This document shows, in pieces, positions 33,649 through 47,111 of a stretch of DNA of 64,000 bases. Made by a program: the position numbers and the translations under genes. The stretch covers positions 310,001 through 374,000 of the forward strand of contig JAINTL010000033.1 of the NCBI GenBank assembly GCA_019916065.1, read 5' to 3'. Origin of the DNA: Vitellaria paradoxa (lineage: Eukaryota; Streptophyta; Magnoliopsida; Ericales; Sapotaceae). Numbering within the stretch: position 1 is the first letter of the stretch; each line of letters opens with the position of its first letter. The notes below the pieces were generated by a model. The model worked only from the letters and a program-made list of their open reading frames with translations. It did no database searches and had not been told where the DNA came from.

Positions 33649-36600
33649 TCATAAGATGGCCTCTGGAAGGCCTAGCTTGTTGCTGCTAAGGAAGATTTGT
33701 CTAGGAATCTCCCATTTGTGAAGACCTGATACTGCATCTGCTTGAGTCGATGTTAATGATCCTGTTAATGCTAACAAGGGCTCTAACAGAAATTTTTTAC
33801 TCTCATTTTTTCTCATTTCTTCCAACAATGCTTTGCTGGTGTCTATACCTGCTCAAATTTGAATCCCCCGCCCAAAAGAAAGTGAAAAAAAAAATGTTAA
33901 AACTGAAAGATTAATTTCAAAGTTCTAACCTTTGATCCAAAGTCATAATAGAATAACCTTACTGTTACTACAAGTCACCCTTAATAATTTATCAACAAAA
34001 CCAACCAAAGATAGCCTTAAATCACTTACCTGAAAGGTAACCCCCATGGACATAGCCATTAAATCTTTCACTTGTGTGTTCTCCGGTGAAGAAAACCCGT
34101 CCCACTGGTGCCTAGCCAAAAAAAAAAAAAATCACAAAATGCCAGCAACAATGTTACTCACAAAGTAGAAAACATTAGTTGAAAATTTTATTTTAGCGTC
34201 ATTTGCTTCTCTGTACATCAACTCGGTGCACTTCACATAAAAGTGCGTAATTTAGTAACCCGACTCCTCTGTACATCAACTTGGTGCACTTCACATAGAA
34301 GTGCGTAATTTAGTAACCCGACTTTTCTAGGTTCGAGATTCTGAACGGATCGTGCAAATTGCTTCGTATTTTTTCAGTAAGATTATGCTTCCTTGGTAAA
34401 ACACTCTGGTAAGTTAATCACAATTCTAAGGTTCTTTTGTCTTGCATGAGTGGAAAAATATATAAATGAGTCCAATAAAGAATGACTGAAAAAAGAAATA
34501 AATTTAATTTGTACCACAAGAACATGCTTCGAAAATATATCAGGGATAAGAGCCTTCATATTTTTATTAATCATTCTTGGCATGTAGAATGGCTTAATGT
34601 TAGGAAGACAAAACACAAGGTATCGCTGCACAATATGTTTAGGATAAGAGGCACAAACCTTAATGTTTTGAACAATTTGGCGATTGAAATAGATGGGGTA
34701 GTTGCTGTAGCTGCCACGCTGGAAGCGGTTGTTCCACCATCGAGGTACATGTATGTCCATGGCATCGGGTATGTCAGGTCCAAACATGTTTCTCAGCACC
34801 TCCATAGCTTCTTTCAGTGTTTCTTGGTCAGCTTGACCTTCTACACGTTTAGATTCTCCATTTGTTAATGTTACAACAAGAATATTGGACCCCGGATAAG
34901 CAGTCTCCATGTGCTGATGAGAACGCAACAGATCAACATACAGCTTGGATCAATTTGGCGAATGGTAAGGACAGACAGATCATTCAATTAACAACCACAT
35001 ATAAATGAGATCTGTTGTACAGTAAGTCCAGAATCTAGTTTGATTAAATAAAAGTTGAAGACGATAAGGACACGAAGATCACTGGCAGCCTCCACAAAAA
35101 TCCACGTGTGGCGAAAAATGTCACTTGTTCCTAAAGCCGAGCTAGTGAAATATTTTAAGATGACTGAATGGAGATAGTAGCTTGTATGGTGTGACTACAA
35201 TAGTGATGGAAACTTCATGTAGTCAGTCAAGGAAGAAAAAAATGTGATTTTAAAAAATCTTGGATACTTTTGTTATCTGCACAAGATATTATATTTTTAA
35301 GTAGTTGTGACCCAGCTAGAAATTAATGAAATGCAACTCAAGGGTCATTATTGTAACTTGCAAATGGGCATCATAGTCATTTAGAAGCATCTCGAAGCAT
35401 GATTAAGTAGTGAACTCATCAGTAGCCTTTTGGGTGATCAAAAGATGGTATTTCTTCAATTATTTCCTAATAAGGAGATAACCCAAAATATGGTATGCCT
35501 CCGAGGATTTCCTAATATCTAGTGATGTAGCTTAACAGGAAACACAATTAATATTACTATTTGTTTTTGATAAATAAACAATTAATAAGATACTACTGCA
35601 ACTGGGAAAAAGTAGAGATTTTTCAATATTATTATGGTAGCGTTTGGAGAAAAACGTGGTTTGGGTAACTTTTGGCGTTTGGCGTTTATCCATCAAACTA
35701 CGTTTTTCAGAGATAAATAGTGTAACGTTTGGACTCATGCGTTAGAAAGTTGGAGAAAGAAACTGTTGGAACGGTTTTTTGAATCCGTTTCAATCAATTT
35801 ATGCCAAAATTTTTTGAAAATTATTGAACTTTTTGACTTCTTCATCAGAATGTTGGAAAGAGAAACCGTTGGAACGGATTTTTAGGTATGTTCCAATGGA
35901 TTTACGTCAGATTTGTTGAAATTTGTTGAAAAGTTATTGGGATTTGTGAAAAAGTTATTAGGGTGTAAAAAATTTATTGGAGTTTGTAAAATTTTGTTGG
36001 GATATGCAAATACATATAAATTTATAGAGATTTTACGAAATACGAGATAGGCAAAATGTGTTAGAGTTATAGAAGTTTTCAGAAATTTTTTGGCCTTTTT
36101 AGCAAAATAAACGCACCCTATATACCTCTTTCGTGGTGATGAAGTAACTTCAATATATTAAAATAAAGACAAAAACTCCTCTCTGATTTCTAAACCAGAT
36201 GGAAGAGCACATGGCCCAAAAACAAACAGCAGAGTTCTCCTAATATTAACAAACTACCCCACCATTGAAATTAGTCCATATTAACACAGTTTGCAAAAAC
36301 AACAAAAATCAATATTTTTTTTGAAAAAGCTGACGTGTATCAATATAATTGAAAAGCAGAAATAAACATATTAGATTTGTACGAGTATTGGACAAAAAAC
36401 AAGGTTGTCAAGCATGCAATTTTGTTTTCCCTTGGGATACGAAAATGCAACAAGATTTGACTTTGTGATCCTTGTCTTTAAACTAAGAAGCACCAATTAT
36501 TAGATATCGGATTTTGAAGATTTTCAGAATCAGAATTGGAATTGGCTCATTTTGTTTCCCATGGCACTAGAAGGCACAAATTCACAAGCTGTTAACTGTT

Positions 36601-39600
36601 ATGCCGTGAACTTGACACCAGTAAAAGATATTGAAATTTTGTTTTTGTATGAAATCCCAGATTAACTATCATGTGATCGATTTTAAATGGCAAGGACAAT
36701 CATGAGAGCAAATGCTGTCAACATGCAGATAATGAAGTTCAACTTTCACAAGAAGAACAGAACACAACCTGTACAAATGAGCTGAATTGCAAAAACAAAG
36801 ATGGGAAAAACGAGAAAGACAGATGGCATTTAGTACATAATGACACTGAAAATCAGTAAATTATACAAACCTGCCAGAACGTATAGTACCCTCTCCGCTC
36901 GTGGGCATGTATAAAGAACTCTTTTTCAGGCCCACAGGGCCAGAACTTATATGGAAACTTTAAGAAGATCTTTGTGTACACCATCACATCACATTGCTCA
37001 ATGGCCTCCGTTTTCCACCTCTGATTAAAAATTATATTCATTTGTTAATTTTTAAATTCAAGCATATAACAATAGGATAAAAGCAGAAGTTCCACATCAG
37101 CGAGCTTTCTTAATTGAAGGGACCACAAAGAAACAGCCAAACATCTTTACAGAACATTTTAAATAACTTTGTGTTTTATAAGTTATCACAATGAGGCAAG
37201 AGAGAAATTTCCCAAGCATATTATTTCAAATGATTATTTATTATTTATTTTTCCTTTTTCTTTTGTGTTCTCCAAGAATGCACTTTGAAAATCCAAGAGT
37301 TTCAATGATTCAACTTCCATCGACATACAAGGACAGAACATACATAGTTATATAGTAATGGTTATATTTGTCAAGTCCATTGGAAGAGTTCTGCAATCAA
37401 CAATTAAAAATTTTGAGTTTAGAAAAATAATATTATTTTGATTTTTTTAACACCAGAGCTCACAAATCAAGTAAAAAAACTTGGTTTGCAGACTAAGGCT
37501 TATATAACACACACACACAATCTGAATTCCCGATGTGGGAACCAGAAAAATAATATTATTTGCTTCAATGCATGTTGGTGCAAACACTAGCTGCCACAAG
37601 GTACAAATACACATTGCCACCTTACACTGTATAATTGGCCTACCAGGAGGCAAGTCCAGCACATGGTGGGCAACTCATAGATGAGCCAATGGATTCTGAT
37701 ACCGCGGATTATGCAAACCCTTGTGAATGGATATATATAATAAAAAAGGCAGCTCGAATATCAAAGTCTTGTGTCATCAACCAGTCAACTCCAATAATAA
37801 CTAGGGTCCAGTTTCAATGTGTAGTATGACCATTTTTGCCTCTTCAACCCTATTGTTTTTTTTTTTTTTTTTTTTTTTAAATATCTAAGGTCAGAATCTA
37901 GACATGTTACAACCAAGAATACAAATTGGAAGAATCCCACCAATTGGGACCCAAATGTCATCCCTAAACCCACAGCTCCTCTATATATTGACCAAAGTGA
38001 AAGACATCCAGATGGGTGCTGATCAAGCATGGTGGCTTGCACAGTGAATAAGTGCCCACGTTACACAAATGTATTTTAAACTTGCATAGAAATAAGAGAC
38101 CTCCAAGGGTGTGTCGTGACTATGCAATCACAGCTATTAATTTTAGTAGGGCTCACAGTGAGATCTACAAAATTAACGACCATGATTGCACAATCATGAC
38201 AACTTCCTCTGCACCTATATTATCCCCAGAAATGAACAAAGATGTAGGATACATACGGGCAAAGTAGGTCTGAAGGAGATGAGGTTGCTTTGAAGAACAC
38301 CAATGCTAACAGACAAAATCACGTAATTGGCTTCGTATACGCAACCATCCTCCGTTGTCAAGGTGATGCCATTTCTCGAGTGCTGTAATTCACGAACAAC
38401 CTGCCCCAATTCCGTCAAACAATTAACATATCTGAACTCATCAATTATTCATTTAGAGAATAACAATAGCTGTCTACAATTTGACTACTCGCATATGGGG
38501 AACAACTGTAAAATCTATATGCATTCCAAATCACCAAAGCAACCAGCTAGGCACATGCATTGATGATTATATGTATGCCTACTACAAATAGCTTCTATAC
38601 AGCTACAAATATAATGACATAAACAAGGATCAAGAAGCAAAAGACAAGGCATCCACCAGCTCACACCACACCCACAAAATTCTGACTAGTCAAACCAAGA
38701 AAATGAGTGCAAAGAACGAGGATAAAAATTTTGATTTGAAATTTTGAAGTATGTGAATGGGTTGATATTTATTGAGGAATCTTGCAGAATTCACAGATAC
38801 TCAGGCACCCATTACACATTTATGTTAGTTTCCTCAACTTCAATATGGAGTACAGTAGTAAAAGATGTTGAAAAACAGCTTCATTTCAGTGAGTGAGCTC
38901 TCACTGATATATTAGGGAAAGTATACAACCAAACCCATTAAATGAGGAAAATGACAAGACCCTTTTCTTTGTTCCTATTTTGAGTTGATATGACGTCCAA
39001 TCCTACCTCAAAAACCTCATGTCTTGGGTCCAGTTCTAGCTGAATGAAAACAACCCTGGTCCATACGCACACTGCACAAGATAGTGGAGATTGGGACCTA
39101 CACACTGATGCAATGAGTATTTAAGGGTTTCATGGGTTGAAAGATCTTAGCAGTTGTGACTATGATTAACGAAAACACACGGAGGTCAAATTATGGCTGT
39201 ATGGAGGGGTCCTTTGAAAAAGTACCCCATATCTCATCATTACAATTTAAGCACTGAAAATAAGCAGAAATGGTCAAAATAAAAAAGCAGTACAGTTTTC
39301 CAAGTCTAGATATGCATTGATGTAATCCTCATCAACGATTATTAATAAGGAAGTAAGAGGAAGATGCTTAAAAGCCTATAATAATGCAAAAGCTTAAAAA
39401 GGCTATGTTTGTTCATGGGATTAAAGTCACGAGATTGGATATAATGTCTCATAAGTCTCAATCACCTCGTGATCAGCATCACAAAAATAGAGTGGATAGA
39501 TTGCTAATCCTCCGAAGTGGTGGTATTGCATTACCCTCTAAAAATCTTTTTAGGTTCAAAATTATTTCATGCAAAATTGTATTTTTTACCTTACTTCATA

Positions 39601-41856
39601 TTCTATTAACAAAATACCAAAAAATTAATTCCATGAAAAATTAATTCTATGTTATATTCAATCCCATCTCTCAATCAAACTTAGCCAAAATCATATTATT
39701 GCAAGATAGGATCATCCTTCTAATTTCAAGATTATTCAAAAGTCATGAATCCAATGTTTTCCTTAAAATGGGACTCTAGAAAGACCTGAAAGAGTTTCAG
39801 AGATAAAAGCCACTTCCTGTTCCCAAAAAAAAAAGGAAAAAGAAAAAAAAAAAAAGGCCAATACCAGCTAAAAATACAAAGTCAAAATCTTCACCAACTA
39901 ATTGCATTTTACTCTTTGAGTCAAAATCGTCACCAACTAATTGCATTTTACTCTTTCTTCACCTAGTTACAGGTAATTGTGCTATAGATTTCATTCAATT
40001 TTCACCAAGCTAACAGGCTTCCCAATTCCCAAACAACATTTTAGTAGGTAATTTTGTTTTTGTTTTTGCTTTTTTTTTTTTTTCCTTGCAGATTGATAAT
40101 CAAACACAATATACCAAGTAATAGATGATCACAGAGATCAAAACCCACGAGTCCATAACAAGTTGCAGGAAAATCAGCAGTAGCCAATCTCGGGCACTAG
40201 GATTGAAAGATTCTCTTAGTAAATAGATTAGAATAAAAAAGTTCAAAAGAAGAGATTGACGCAGTACACTTAAGATTTATATATGTATATGTTAAAATAA
40301 TAATATTTTACTAAAAAAACAAAAAACAATATAATATGACAAGCCGAATAGAATACAAAAAGAGAACAGCCTTCAATAAACGTCGTTATCTGGAAACCCT
40401 TAAAAGTAGGTCAATCAATCTTCAATAATAACAACTAAGAGAAGGGGGGGGGGGGGGTTGTGCGTGCATGCATACAAAACAGAGTTTCGGAATTTTCCCA
40501 CTACTAACTCTCAGTTCCTTTTCCCCTTTTATAACTAATCTACATGTCTTTTGTTCGCATATGATTGATTCATAAGGAAACAGACAAATCACACTCACAG
40601 AGGGAAAACAATACAAACACAAAATCTACAAGGATTTTTTTTACCTTGTTGAGTTTCAAACGGTCGTCCAAAATTTTACCCTCCGAAGTTAACAGAAACG
40701 TTTCTGCCATCTTGTACAGTAAATACTCGTAACCTCTCTCATCTGCAACCAAAAACTCTTGCTCCCCAAAGTCCACATAAGTTGATATTGGCTCAACCTC
40801 TGTAAAAAGAAAAAAAAAATAAAATAAAAACCCAATTCTCAGATTGATAGTTAATGACTGAAATATATCTATATTAAATATATAAACGCATGTTTGGTTG
40901 CTGAGAAAACAAAATTTAAAAACTCCATCAAAACTTAGCTTAACAAAATTCTTTTCGGCTTTTCTTTTTTATTTTCTTGGCAACCAAACAGAGGACTATG
41001 CAAAACGATCTGAGACCTACCAGCCATTTCGAAGTCGTGAAGGATGAAGTCAATAGCCAACTCTATTGGTGTCTTGGGAGTACTGCTAACATTCATTAAG
41101 GAAACAAAAAGGTGTTAATAGACGAATTTAAAAGACGATTAGGGAGTAAAAGCAGAATAGGACTCGTGGGTCCATAGAGAGAGAAAAGTACGATGGCTGT
41201 TCAGATAGCTTGGAGATATCGGCGTCATGGTTGCCTTCGTCGTTCCTCAGTTTCTGAATCGCCGAGTCCACCGCCTTCTTGTACGAGTCGGCGGCGACTC
41301 CACTCGGAAAAATCTTCCCGCTGAATCAAAATAGAGTATTTTCACGACAGAAAAGTTAAAATCTACATCATCCAACCCCCGGCGAAACCTGAAACTCAAA
41401 AAAACCAATGCTAAATTCGCCGCATATATATATATGAACACAAACCTGCGATCGTAAATGTTGTAACGGGCATTGCTATAGTCCGAAAAGCACGTTCGGA
41501 GGCCCGATTTCCTGGCAAGTTCCCAAACGGGATTGGACTCTTTGCCGCCGACTCCGGCGATCCAACCCGCTCCGAGTTCCACAGACACGCCTCCAAAATT
41601 CTCCTTCCGAATCCTACCGCCGATGTGGTCCGACGCCTCCAAAATCAGTATGTCATTCACGCCGTTCTCCGCCAACACCTTCGCCGCCGATATACCTACG
41701 CACACGTTTAATATGTATATATATACACATAACATACACTACGTCAAAAATCAACCTCTTGGAACGAAGAAGCTCAACACGAATTGGATACGTGAGACTC
41801 TGACCAGAAATACCAGCTCCGACGATGATCACAGAACTACGAACCGAAGGTTCCAT
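33649..41856 (-). CDS. PAO1: Polyamine oxidase, PAO1 type (ten exons, complete)
   Basis: Exons: 41856-41805, 41695-41446, 41320-41192, 41085-41021, 40799-40645, 38400-38257, 37020-36871, 34913-34659, 34111-34030 and 33848-33649. They sum to 1482 nt (493 residues plus TGA at 33651-33649), with all junctions GT-AG and in phase. Flavin-dependent polyamine oxidases oxidise spermine or spermidine and release H2O2. The FAD Rossmann motif GAGISG is at residues 13-18, the ribose-binding Glu at 37 (LILEAS) with GGR after it, then [20 protein letters not shown], and the C-terminal FAD block [18 protein letters not shown] at about 407-424. There is no signal peptide and no C-terminal SRL-type peroxisome signal (it ends GLPEAIL), so a cytosolic location like AtPAO1 is inferred. 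No lesion is seen. Confidence 0.93.
34211..34328. repeat. Two-copy 58-bp tandem repeat in PAO1 intron 8
   Basis: CTGTACATCAACTCGGTGCA at 34211 is repeated with one change at 34269. Both units run through CACTTCACATA.AAGTGCG and AATTTAGTAACCCGACT. Only two or three mismatches suggest a recent duplication. Confidence 0.85.
35638..36118. mobile_element. MITE-like foldback element in PAO1 intron 7
   Basis: It begins GGTAGCGTTTGGAG and ends AAATAAACGCACCC, an imperfect inverted repeat of the GCGTTTGG type. It is flanked by TAT on each side and contains internal repeats such as TTGGAACGG. It has no coding capacity. Confidence 0.55.
38420..40640 (-). other. PAO1 intron 5: no additional gene
   Basis: The 2.2 kb intron (40644-38401) holds A runs near 39830-39855, a T run near 40070-40083 and a G15-type run near 40444-40458, plus a direct repeat of GTCACCAACTAATTGCATTTTACTCTTT-like sequence at 39885-39955. 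No transposon coding block was recognised. Confidence 0.55.
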
Positions 41857-41916
41857 GGTAGCGTTTCAGATATAAAGAGAGAGTTATGTGTAATATATAA
41901 ATATATATATAGACAG

Positions 41917-41952
41917 AGAGAGAAGGGGCGGAGAGAGAGAGAGAGAGAGAGC
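41917..41952 (-). repeat. GA/CT microsatellite in the PAO1 5' UTR
   Basis: An almost pure (GA)n tract interrupted by GGGGCGG lies 60-95 bp upstream of the PAO1 start codon. On the transcript strand it is CT-rich, as in many plant 5' UTRs. Confidence 0.75.
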
Positions 41953-42008
41953 AGTGCGTAATGCGTTGCGTATCGTTGGCGAGAGAGGCATAAATAGCGG
42001 GAGTCCGT

Positions 42009-42016
42009 TTATATAG
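42009..42016 (-). promoter_or_regulatory. PAO1 TATA box candidate
   Basis: On the minus strand CTATATAAAC lies about 155 bp upstream of the ATG at 41856. This would place the transcription start near 41980, with the CT microsatellite in the 5' UTR. Confidence 0.6.
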
Positions 42017-42487
42017 TTTCTTCAGGGCCTTAAAGCTTTCCTCGGTGCGCGTCTTTCTCTTTCTCTCTGGATTGACGAGGGGTTGAACTGGTGGAGGCGA
42101 AGGTCGGCTGGGTTGGGTGAGGACGGTGGGGTTAGTTTGGGAATCCGAAAGGGTATAATAGTAATTTTGAATGCAAATGTTATTAAAAGCGATGCGAAGC
42201 GAGCAGTCAATATCATAACGTGAACAATTCGGAGACTGCAGTTAGAGGTTTACTGTGACCAATGCACTAATCTTCTTGAAACGCCGTTTTAATATTTTTT
42301 TTTTATTTAAAACAATGTTTTTATATTTAAATATAAATTAATATATTTAAATATTATTTAAAAAAAAATTCGAAACGACGTCATTTCAAAATTATTACAG
42401 AGTAATCTCTCACTACAACCCTTTCCCCTTAACGGGGAAGGCATTAAAGCGGCGACCGAATGCGAGAGGGGGAGCAGTCTCCCCAAA

Positions 42488-42522
42488 CACGTGTGTTGTG
42501 TACCGCACGTGAGCATATAAAT
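42488..42522. promoter_or_regulatory. Twin G-boxes next to a TATA-like motif
   Basis: CACGTG at 42488-42493 and again at 42506-42511, followed by CATATAAAT at about 42514. No gene starts just downstream on the plus strand; the pair lies about 630 bp upstream of the PAO1 start and could be a distal element of that promoter. Confidence 0.45.
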
Positions 42523-42599
42523 TACAAACTTTAAGTTTCGCTAGCTGTGACGTGAAAGTCGTGACAGTGAATTGTGCTCTGCGTTGTCAGCTTTGACTT

Positions 42600-45500
42600 C
42601 ATCCTTAGTCAAAAAATCAAATGTGATCAGAGTATTGTTTAGGGCCGTGGTTCCAGCTTGGCAACAAGCTGTCACGGTATATCTCTATTTATAAAAAAAA
42701 TTTACAGATTTTTCTTTAAAATATAACACCGGTTAAATAGGATTTTGTCGACGTAAAAATTCTTCACGGACACCACAAAATTTTATAAATTTTTATAAAA
42801 TTCAAATGTTTTTATTCAACACATAAATTATGAAATTATAATTTTTATAAATTTATAGTAATTTTTATAACTCTAAACTCCCCTTTAAATATTTATCAAA
42901 TAATGATGTTTATAAAGCAATCACGATTGAAGTTTTCATTCCAAAGGGTGCATGCCAATTGAAGTTGCCTTTAGCTCCGACACCAATTGCAACTCAAGAA
43001 CAATTCCCCTCTACCACTATCTCACAACGGAATGGAAAAAAAAAACTAATTTAGTGAGGAACACACTCTTATTCAATTCAATCTTTACTCTAATTTTAGA
43101 AAAATTTCCCTCTAGATAACTCATATATACATAGATATTAACCAACCTTGTTTTACCATAAAGAAAGAGAGGAATAAAAATGTGAGGTGATGTAGACAGT
43201 TGAGCTTGGTATAAGCTAGAAGTAGGATAAGTGATTGAATTAAAACGAACTCAAATTTTAGCCGAAAATCAGAAAAAGTAAATAAATTGCAACAGTCATA
43301 TCTGGAACATAACATGCACACGAGAAAGAGCTTGACGTGTACATGTAGACACTTAAACCAGCCTATATGCACAAGGAGAGACAAGTCATCTGTATGCCAA
43401 TGTCGTGCACACGATAAAATCTCTGAAGTGTGCACGACCAACATCAAGGCTTATATTAACCAGCCAAACCCTAACACGACAAAGTCCAAACCAAACCCCA
43501 TGCAACTAAATCAACTCAAGTTATTAATCAATCACATCAAATAGTATATTAAAATAGTACAAATTAAAGTACGACTCCTTACAGTGTGGGCCAAGCAAAA
43601 ATGTTCCAAACTGATAATATAATATGCTCATCCAGCCTTTAATATCTTATTGAAATTGAAAGAATGAATGTACAAATCCACCTCAAACGGAGAGAGAAAA
43701 TAATATGACACACAATATGTATAAATAAAAAATAAAAGGGAAATCTACAGCTCCTGACCAATAACTTTAGAGATTACATCAACGTCTAGACCTGTGCTCA
43801 AGTCTATAATGGAGTGATATAGGTCCTCTTGTGCCCGCTTAACAAATAAATAACATATAGTAAATAAATAACATATAGTGTAACTTATTTTACCACTAAC
43901 ATGATATGCAACTTACATACATATTTTTCATCAGCTAAGCTAGCATTTATCAAATTCTCCATTTCCATTATTAATCCATTACAACTCATAGCACAACTAA
44001 AGATTTGGTACTCTGCCCTGGGTGAGTCTGTGGCTATAGCACTCTACCCAAAAATGCATCATTCCATGGTGGTTTTTGCCTCCAAGGCCTAAGGCTAAGG
44101 AAAAATCACATCATACCACGTCTACCTTCTGAGTGACAAACTAGAGGAAATACCACACGATATGCATTTGCCTCTTTGGTTATATATCACAGGAAAATAC
44201 CACATCAAATGTGCGTCTTTCCGACTTTGTGGATTATTAGTCCACTAGAATGCAGACAACGACCCTTTGCTAAAGTTTAGGGATTTTAATCCTGTGAGTA
44301 CATATACCTTCTATTTTCAATATCTCTTGATATACCCCTAAACAAAATTAATAACTAAAATCAACACATGTCGAGTAACAGTATTACACAACTCGACATT
44401 TAATTCATTATTATCTTATTTCATTAAGAATCATCATTGCTAAAACACCATCATATATGCATCAACGCATAATGAAATATGACATTAACAATATAAAATA
44501 GTCTTTGGGCTTGATCGTGCACATAGGAAGTCAAACTACAGGCATATGGGTCGATCAGGTAAGGGATCATGCTTGTTTTGTGTATGGGACTCATAGACCT
44601 TGATCTTTGTGCATGCTAAATAGGTAGTTGTACGAATTGTAGGGCTCCAGCTTCAACAATCCCTATTTTTGTTTCTAATCTAATTTCCAACATAAATCTC
44701 AACGTATCAACATGATAAACATATAAATCAATTCAATAATATCCCATCCATGATTAGAAGAAGAATAGATTGTCAATTTTAACCACATCTCGTGAATTAA
44801 TTCGAACATAAGTTTATTACATTTCTATCTCTCCCTCTATACATACATATATATATATATATATGCATCCACACTAGTACATATATATCTATATGCATAA
44901 ACATGCTTCAAGTATGGTTGATCAAGAATAATATAAATTAAAATAGAATTTCTACCATAATATAATTTATTGTATACAAACCAAATGGTTAAAGAATTTT
45001 ACACTACTTCGATTGCTAAGCATGAAGAGAATGAAGAAAAAGATTGGAAGAAGTTAAGGACAACCAGGAACTAAAACCTAACCTCAAGCTACCATAACAT
45101 AACCACACTTAGCTAAGGCAAACCATAACTTAGATAGATTAGCACTCACACAACCCTTAACACAAGAGATACGTCTCTCATAGTTAGCTCTCAATACTCA
45201 CTCACTCTCAGTTTCTCTAGATTATCTGATAACTCAACCTTACAACCATAGATAAGGAGATAGAATAAAAGAAAGAGCAAAAAAAAAGAAGTAAGAGAAA
45301 ATAGTCAGAGCAGTGTTTGGTGGGTGGGGAAAAGCTAGAAATATTTAACGTGTTGAAATAGATATATACAAATATGGCAAGTACAAACACTTCTTCAATT
45401 AGCTAAAGCGGATGAACTACTCTAGATTTCAAGTTCAGTAGGTGTCGTGTGCATTGAGAAAACTATGTTATTCAAATGGGACATAGGACATAGCATCCGT

Positions 45501-46200
45501 ACGCACGAGAATGAAGGAATTATGTGCACACCAAGAGGCAATTTTGAACTCTTATATTCTCTAACTAAGATTCAAGCACGAATCAGCTTTAAACTAACAA
45601 TTGAACAACCGAGTTGACTAAGTTTATTTAATAAGATGATTATATCATAATTAAATTTAATAAATAAAAATTAAATGAAGTATAATATTAAATAAAAAAT
45701 AGGGTCACAACAAAATTCAATTAAAATAAAGAAATCAGTTAAATATGAAACTTTTGCTGACTTTAATCAGGCATTTTCAATTGGTTCTAGTTAGTTACAA
45801 ACCCAGGCTTTAATCAAACTCGAACACTGATTCTTTTAGTTCAATATAATTCAAAAAATGACAATAGGTACTAATTTAGTTGGAAAATTTACCACAACTT
45901 ATATCCAAGGGCATATACAAGTGTGGCTATGGCACACCCCAATATTTTTTCAATGCCAATTATTTATAATTGTTTCTTATAATATCCAAACACCCAAAGT
46001 TTCATGGCCTTCCTTTCAACTAGAATGCTTGAATTTTATTTTTTTGGTTGATGTTTGGTCAGCCTCTTACAAGGAAAATCATAGATTCGCCACTGTTTAT
46101 AACCAATGTTCACTAATGCCATGGTTCAAATTATAATAATATCTAATCAATACTAACATATAAAATAAAATTTAAGAAGAGAAAATATGTGCCACATGTT
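42600..46200. other. 3.6 kb without a recognisable gene
   Basis: AT-rich sequence. It contains a two-copy AAATAAATAACATATAGT repeat at about 43845-43880, a TA microsatellite at about 44846-44864 and MITE-like AT-rich sequence near 42775-42890 (ending AACTCTAAACTCCCC). No conserved protein block was found in either strand. Confidence 0.5.
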
Positions 46201-46227
46201 ATCTACTCCTTTCATCCATACAATATA

Positions 46228-46392
46228 TAGGGGGTGTTTGGAGTTGTATAAAATTGTATAAAATAGTATAGAATTGTAAAAATAAATGTCTCGTAATTCG
46301 GGCAGTGAGTGAAGAATTTAAATTTTATTGTCTCGTAATTCGTGTTTATAGAGATTTGTAGGATTTTTTTTTGAAGAGCTCGAATGGAGCCA
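46228..46392 (+). mobile_element. MITE, GGGGGTGTTTGGAG family
   Basis: Starts GGGGGTGTTTGGAG and ends near CGAATGGAGCC. Internally CTCGTAATTCG occurs twice. It is the inverse-oriented counterpart of the element at 32100-32242. Confidence 0.6.
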
Positions 46393-46634
46393 TATTTAAC
46401 CCATAAGAAACTTTTCATCTAAATAATTCTTTCTTTGGTTTCCTATTAGTATATATAGAGAGATGGGAAATTTATTTTAGTGTTCAACGAACATGTCATC
46501 TACTCATTCTTTCACCCATACAAAAAAAAAAAAAAAGAAAAGAAAATATAAATCGTAAAGAACTCTTCATCTAAATAAGCTTATCTTTAATTTTATTTGA
46601 TATATTATATATGCAGAGCTAGAAAGAAAGATAC

Positions 46635-46830
46635 TTGGAAGGGGGAAAGAAAGAAAAGAGAGAGAGAGAGAGAGATTTGGAAAAGAGAGAGGTATGGAAT
46701 TCATTTGGATGCTTGTCATTGGATGAGAGGTTGGTCTCGACGGTGAGAGATAGTGATTTGGTGGAGGCGAAGATGTTGTTTGACTGCAATCTTTACCCTC
46801 ACCAAGTACTCAACCATGGCTAACTAAGGG
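46635..46830 (+). pseudogene. Fragment of exon 1 of an XBAT32-like ankyrin-RING E3 ligase
   Basis: The frame from ATG at 46635 passes a GA-rich stretch and then reads [31 protein letters not shown]. This closely resembles the N-terminus of XBAT32-type proteins (GNSFGC, ERLVSAARDGD, EAK.LL). A shifted frame then reads TKYST, where the family has AKYSTFG, followed by divergence. The ankyrin repeats and RING domain are absent. In the family this protein ubiquitinates ACC synthases and other targets; here only a broken piece remains. Confidence 0.6.
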
Positions 46831-46996
46831 CTGCGTTTTGGCATTTTACTTTATCTTGGAGTTATGTGTTATCCTTACTTTTACCTTGTTTGACTGCAAT
46901 CTTTACCTCACAAGTACTCAACCATGGCTAACTGAGGGCTGCGTTTTGGCACTTTACTTTATTCTTGGAGTTATGTGTTATCCTTACTTTTACCTT
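46776..46996 (+). repeat. Two-copy 110-bp tandem duplication covering the end of the XBAT32-like fragment
   Basis: TTGTTTGACTGCAATCTTTA at 46776 recurs at 46886. Both units continue through AGTACTCAACCATGGCTAACT, GGGCTGCGTTTTGGCA and TGTGTTATCCTTACTTTTAC with only small indels and substitutions, so the duplication is young. Confidence 0.85.
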
Positions 46997-47111
46997 TGCC
47001 CATTATCTGGGTAAATTATAGTTTTAATTTGTATAAGAAAATTAGCGAAATGCCTTTTTTCTTTTCATTTGATAGTTGATTCAATTGTTTTTGCATGGTT
47101 GTAATTTACGG

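Noticed and set aside
34321..34360. GGTTCGAGATTC tRNA B-box-like word in PAO1 intron 8
   Set aside because: No tRNA fold around it; it simply follows the 58-bp tandem repeat.
42022..42216. 64-codon minus-strand frame upstream of PAO1
   Set aside because: Overlaps the PAO1 promoter and TATA box; no conserved protein features.
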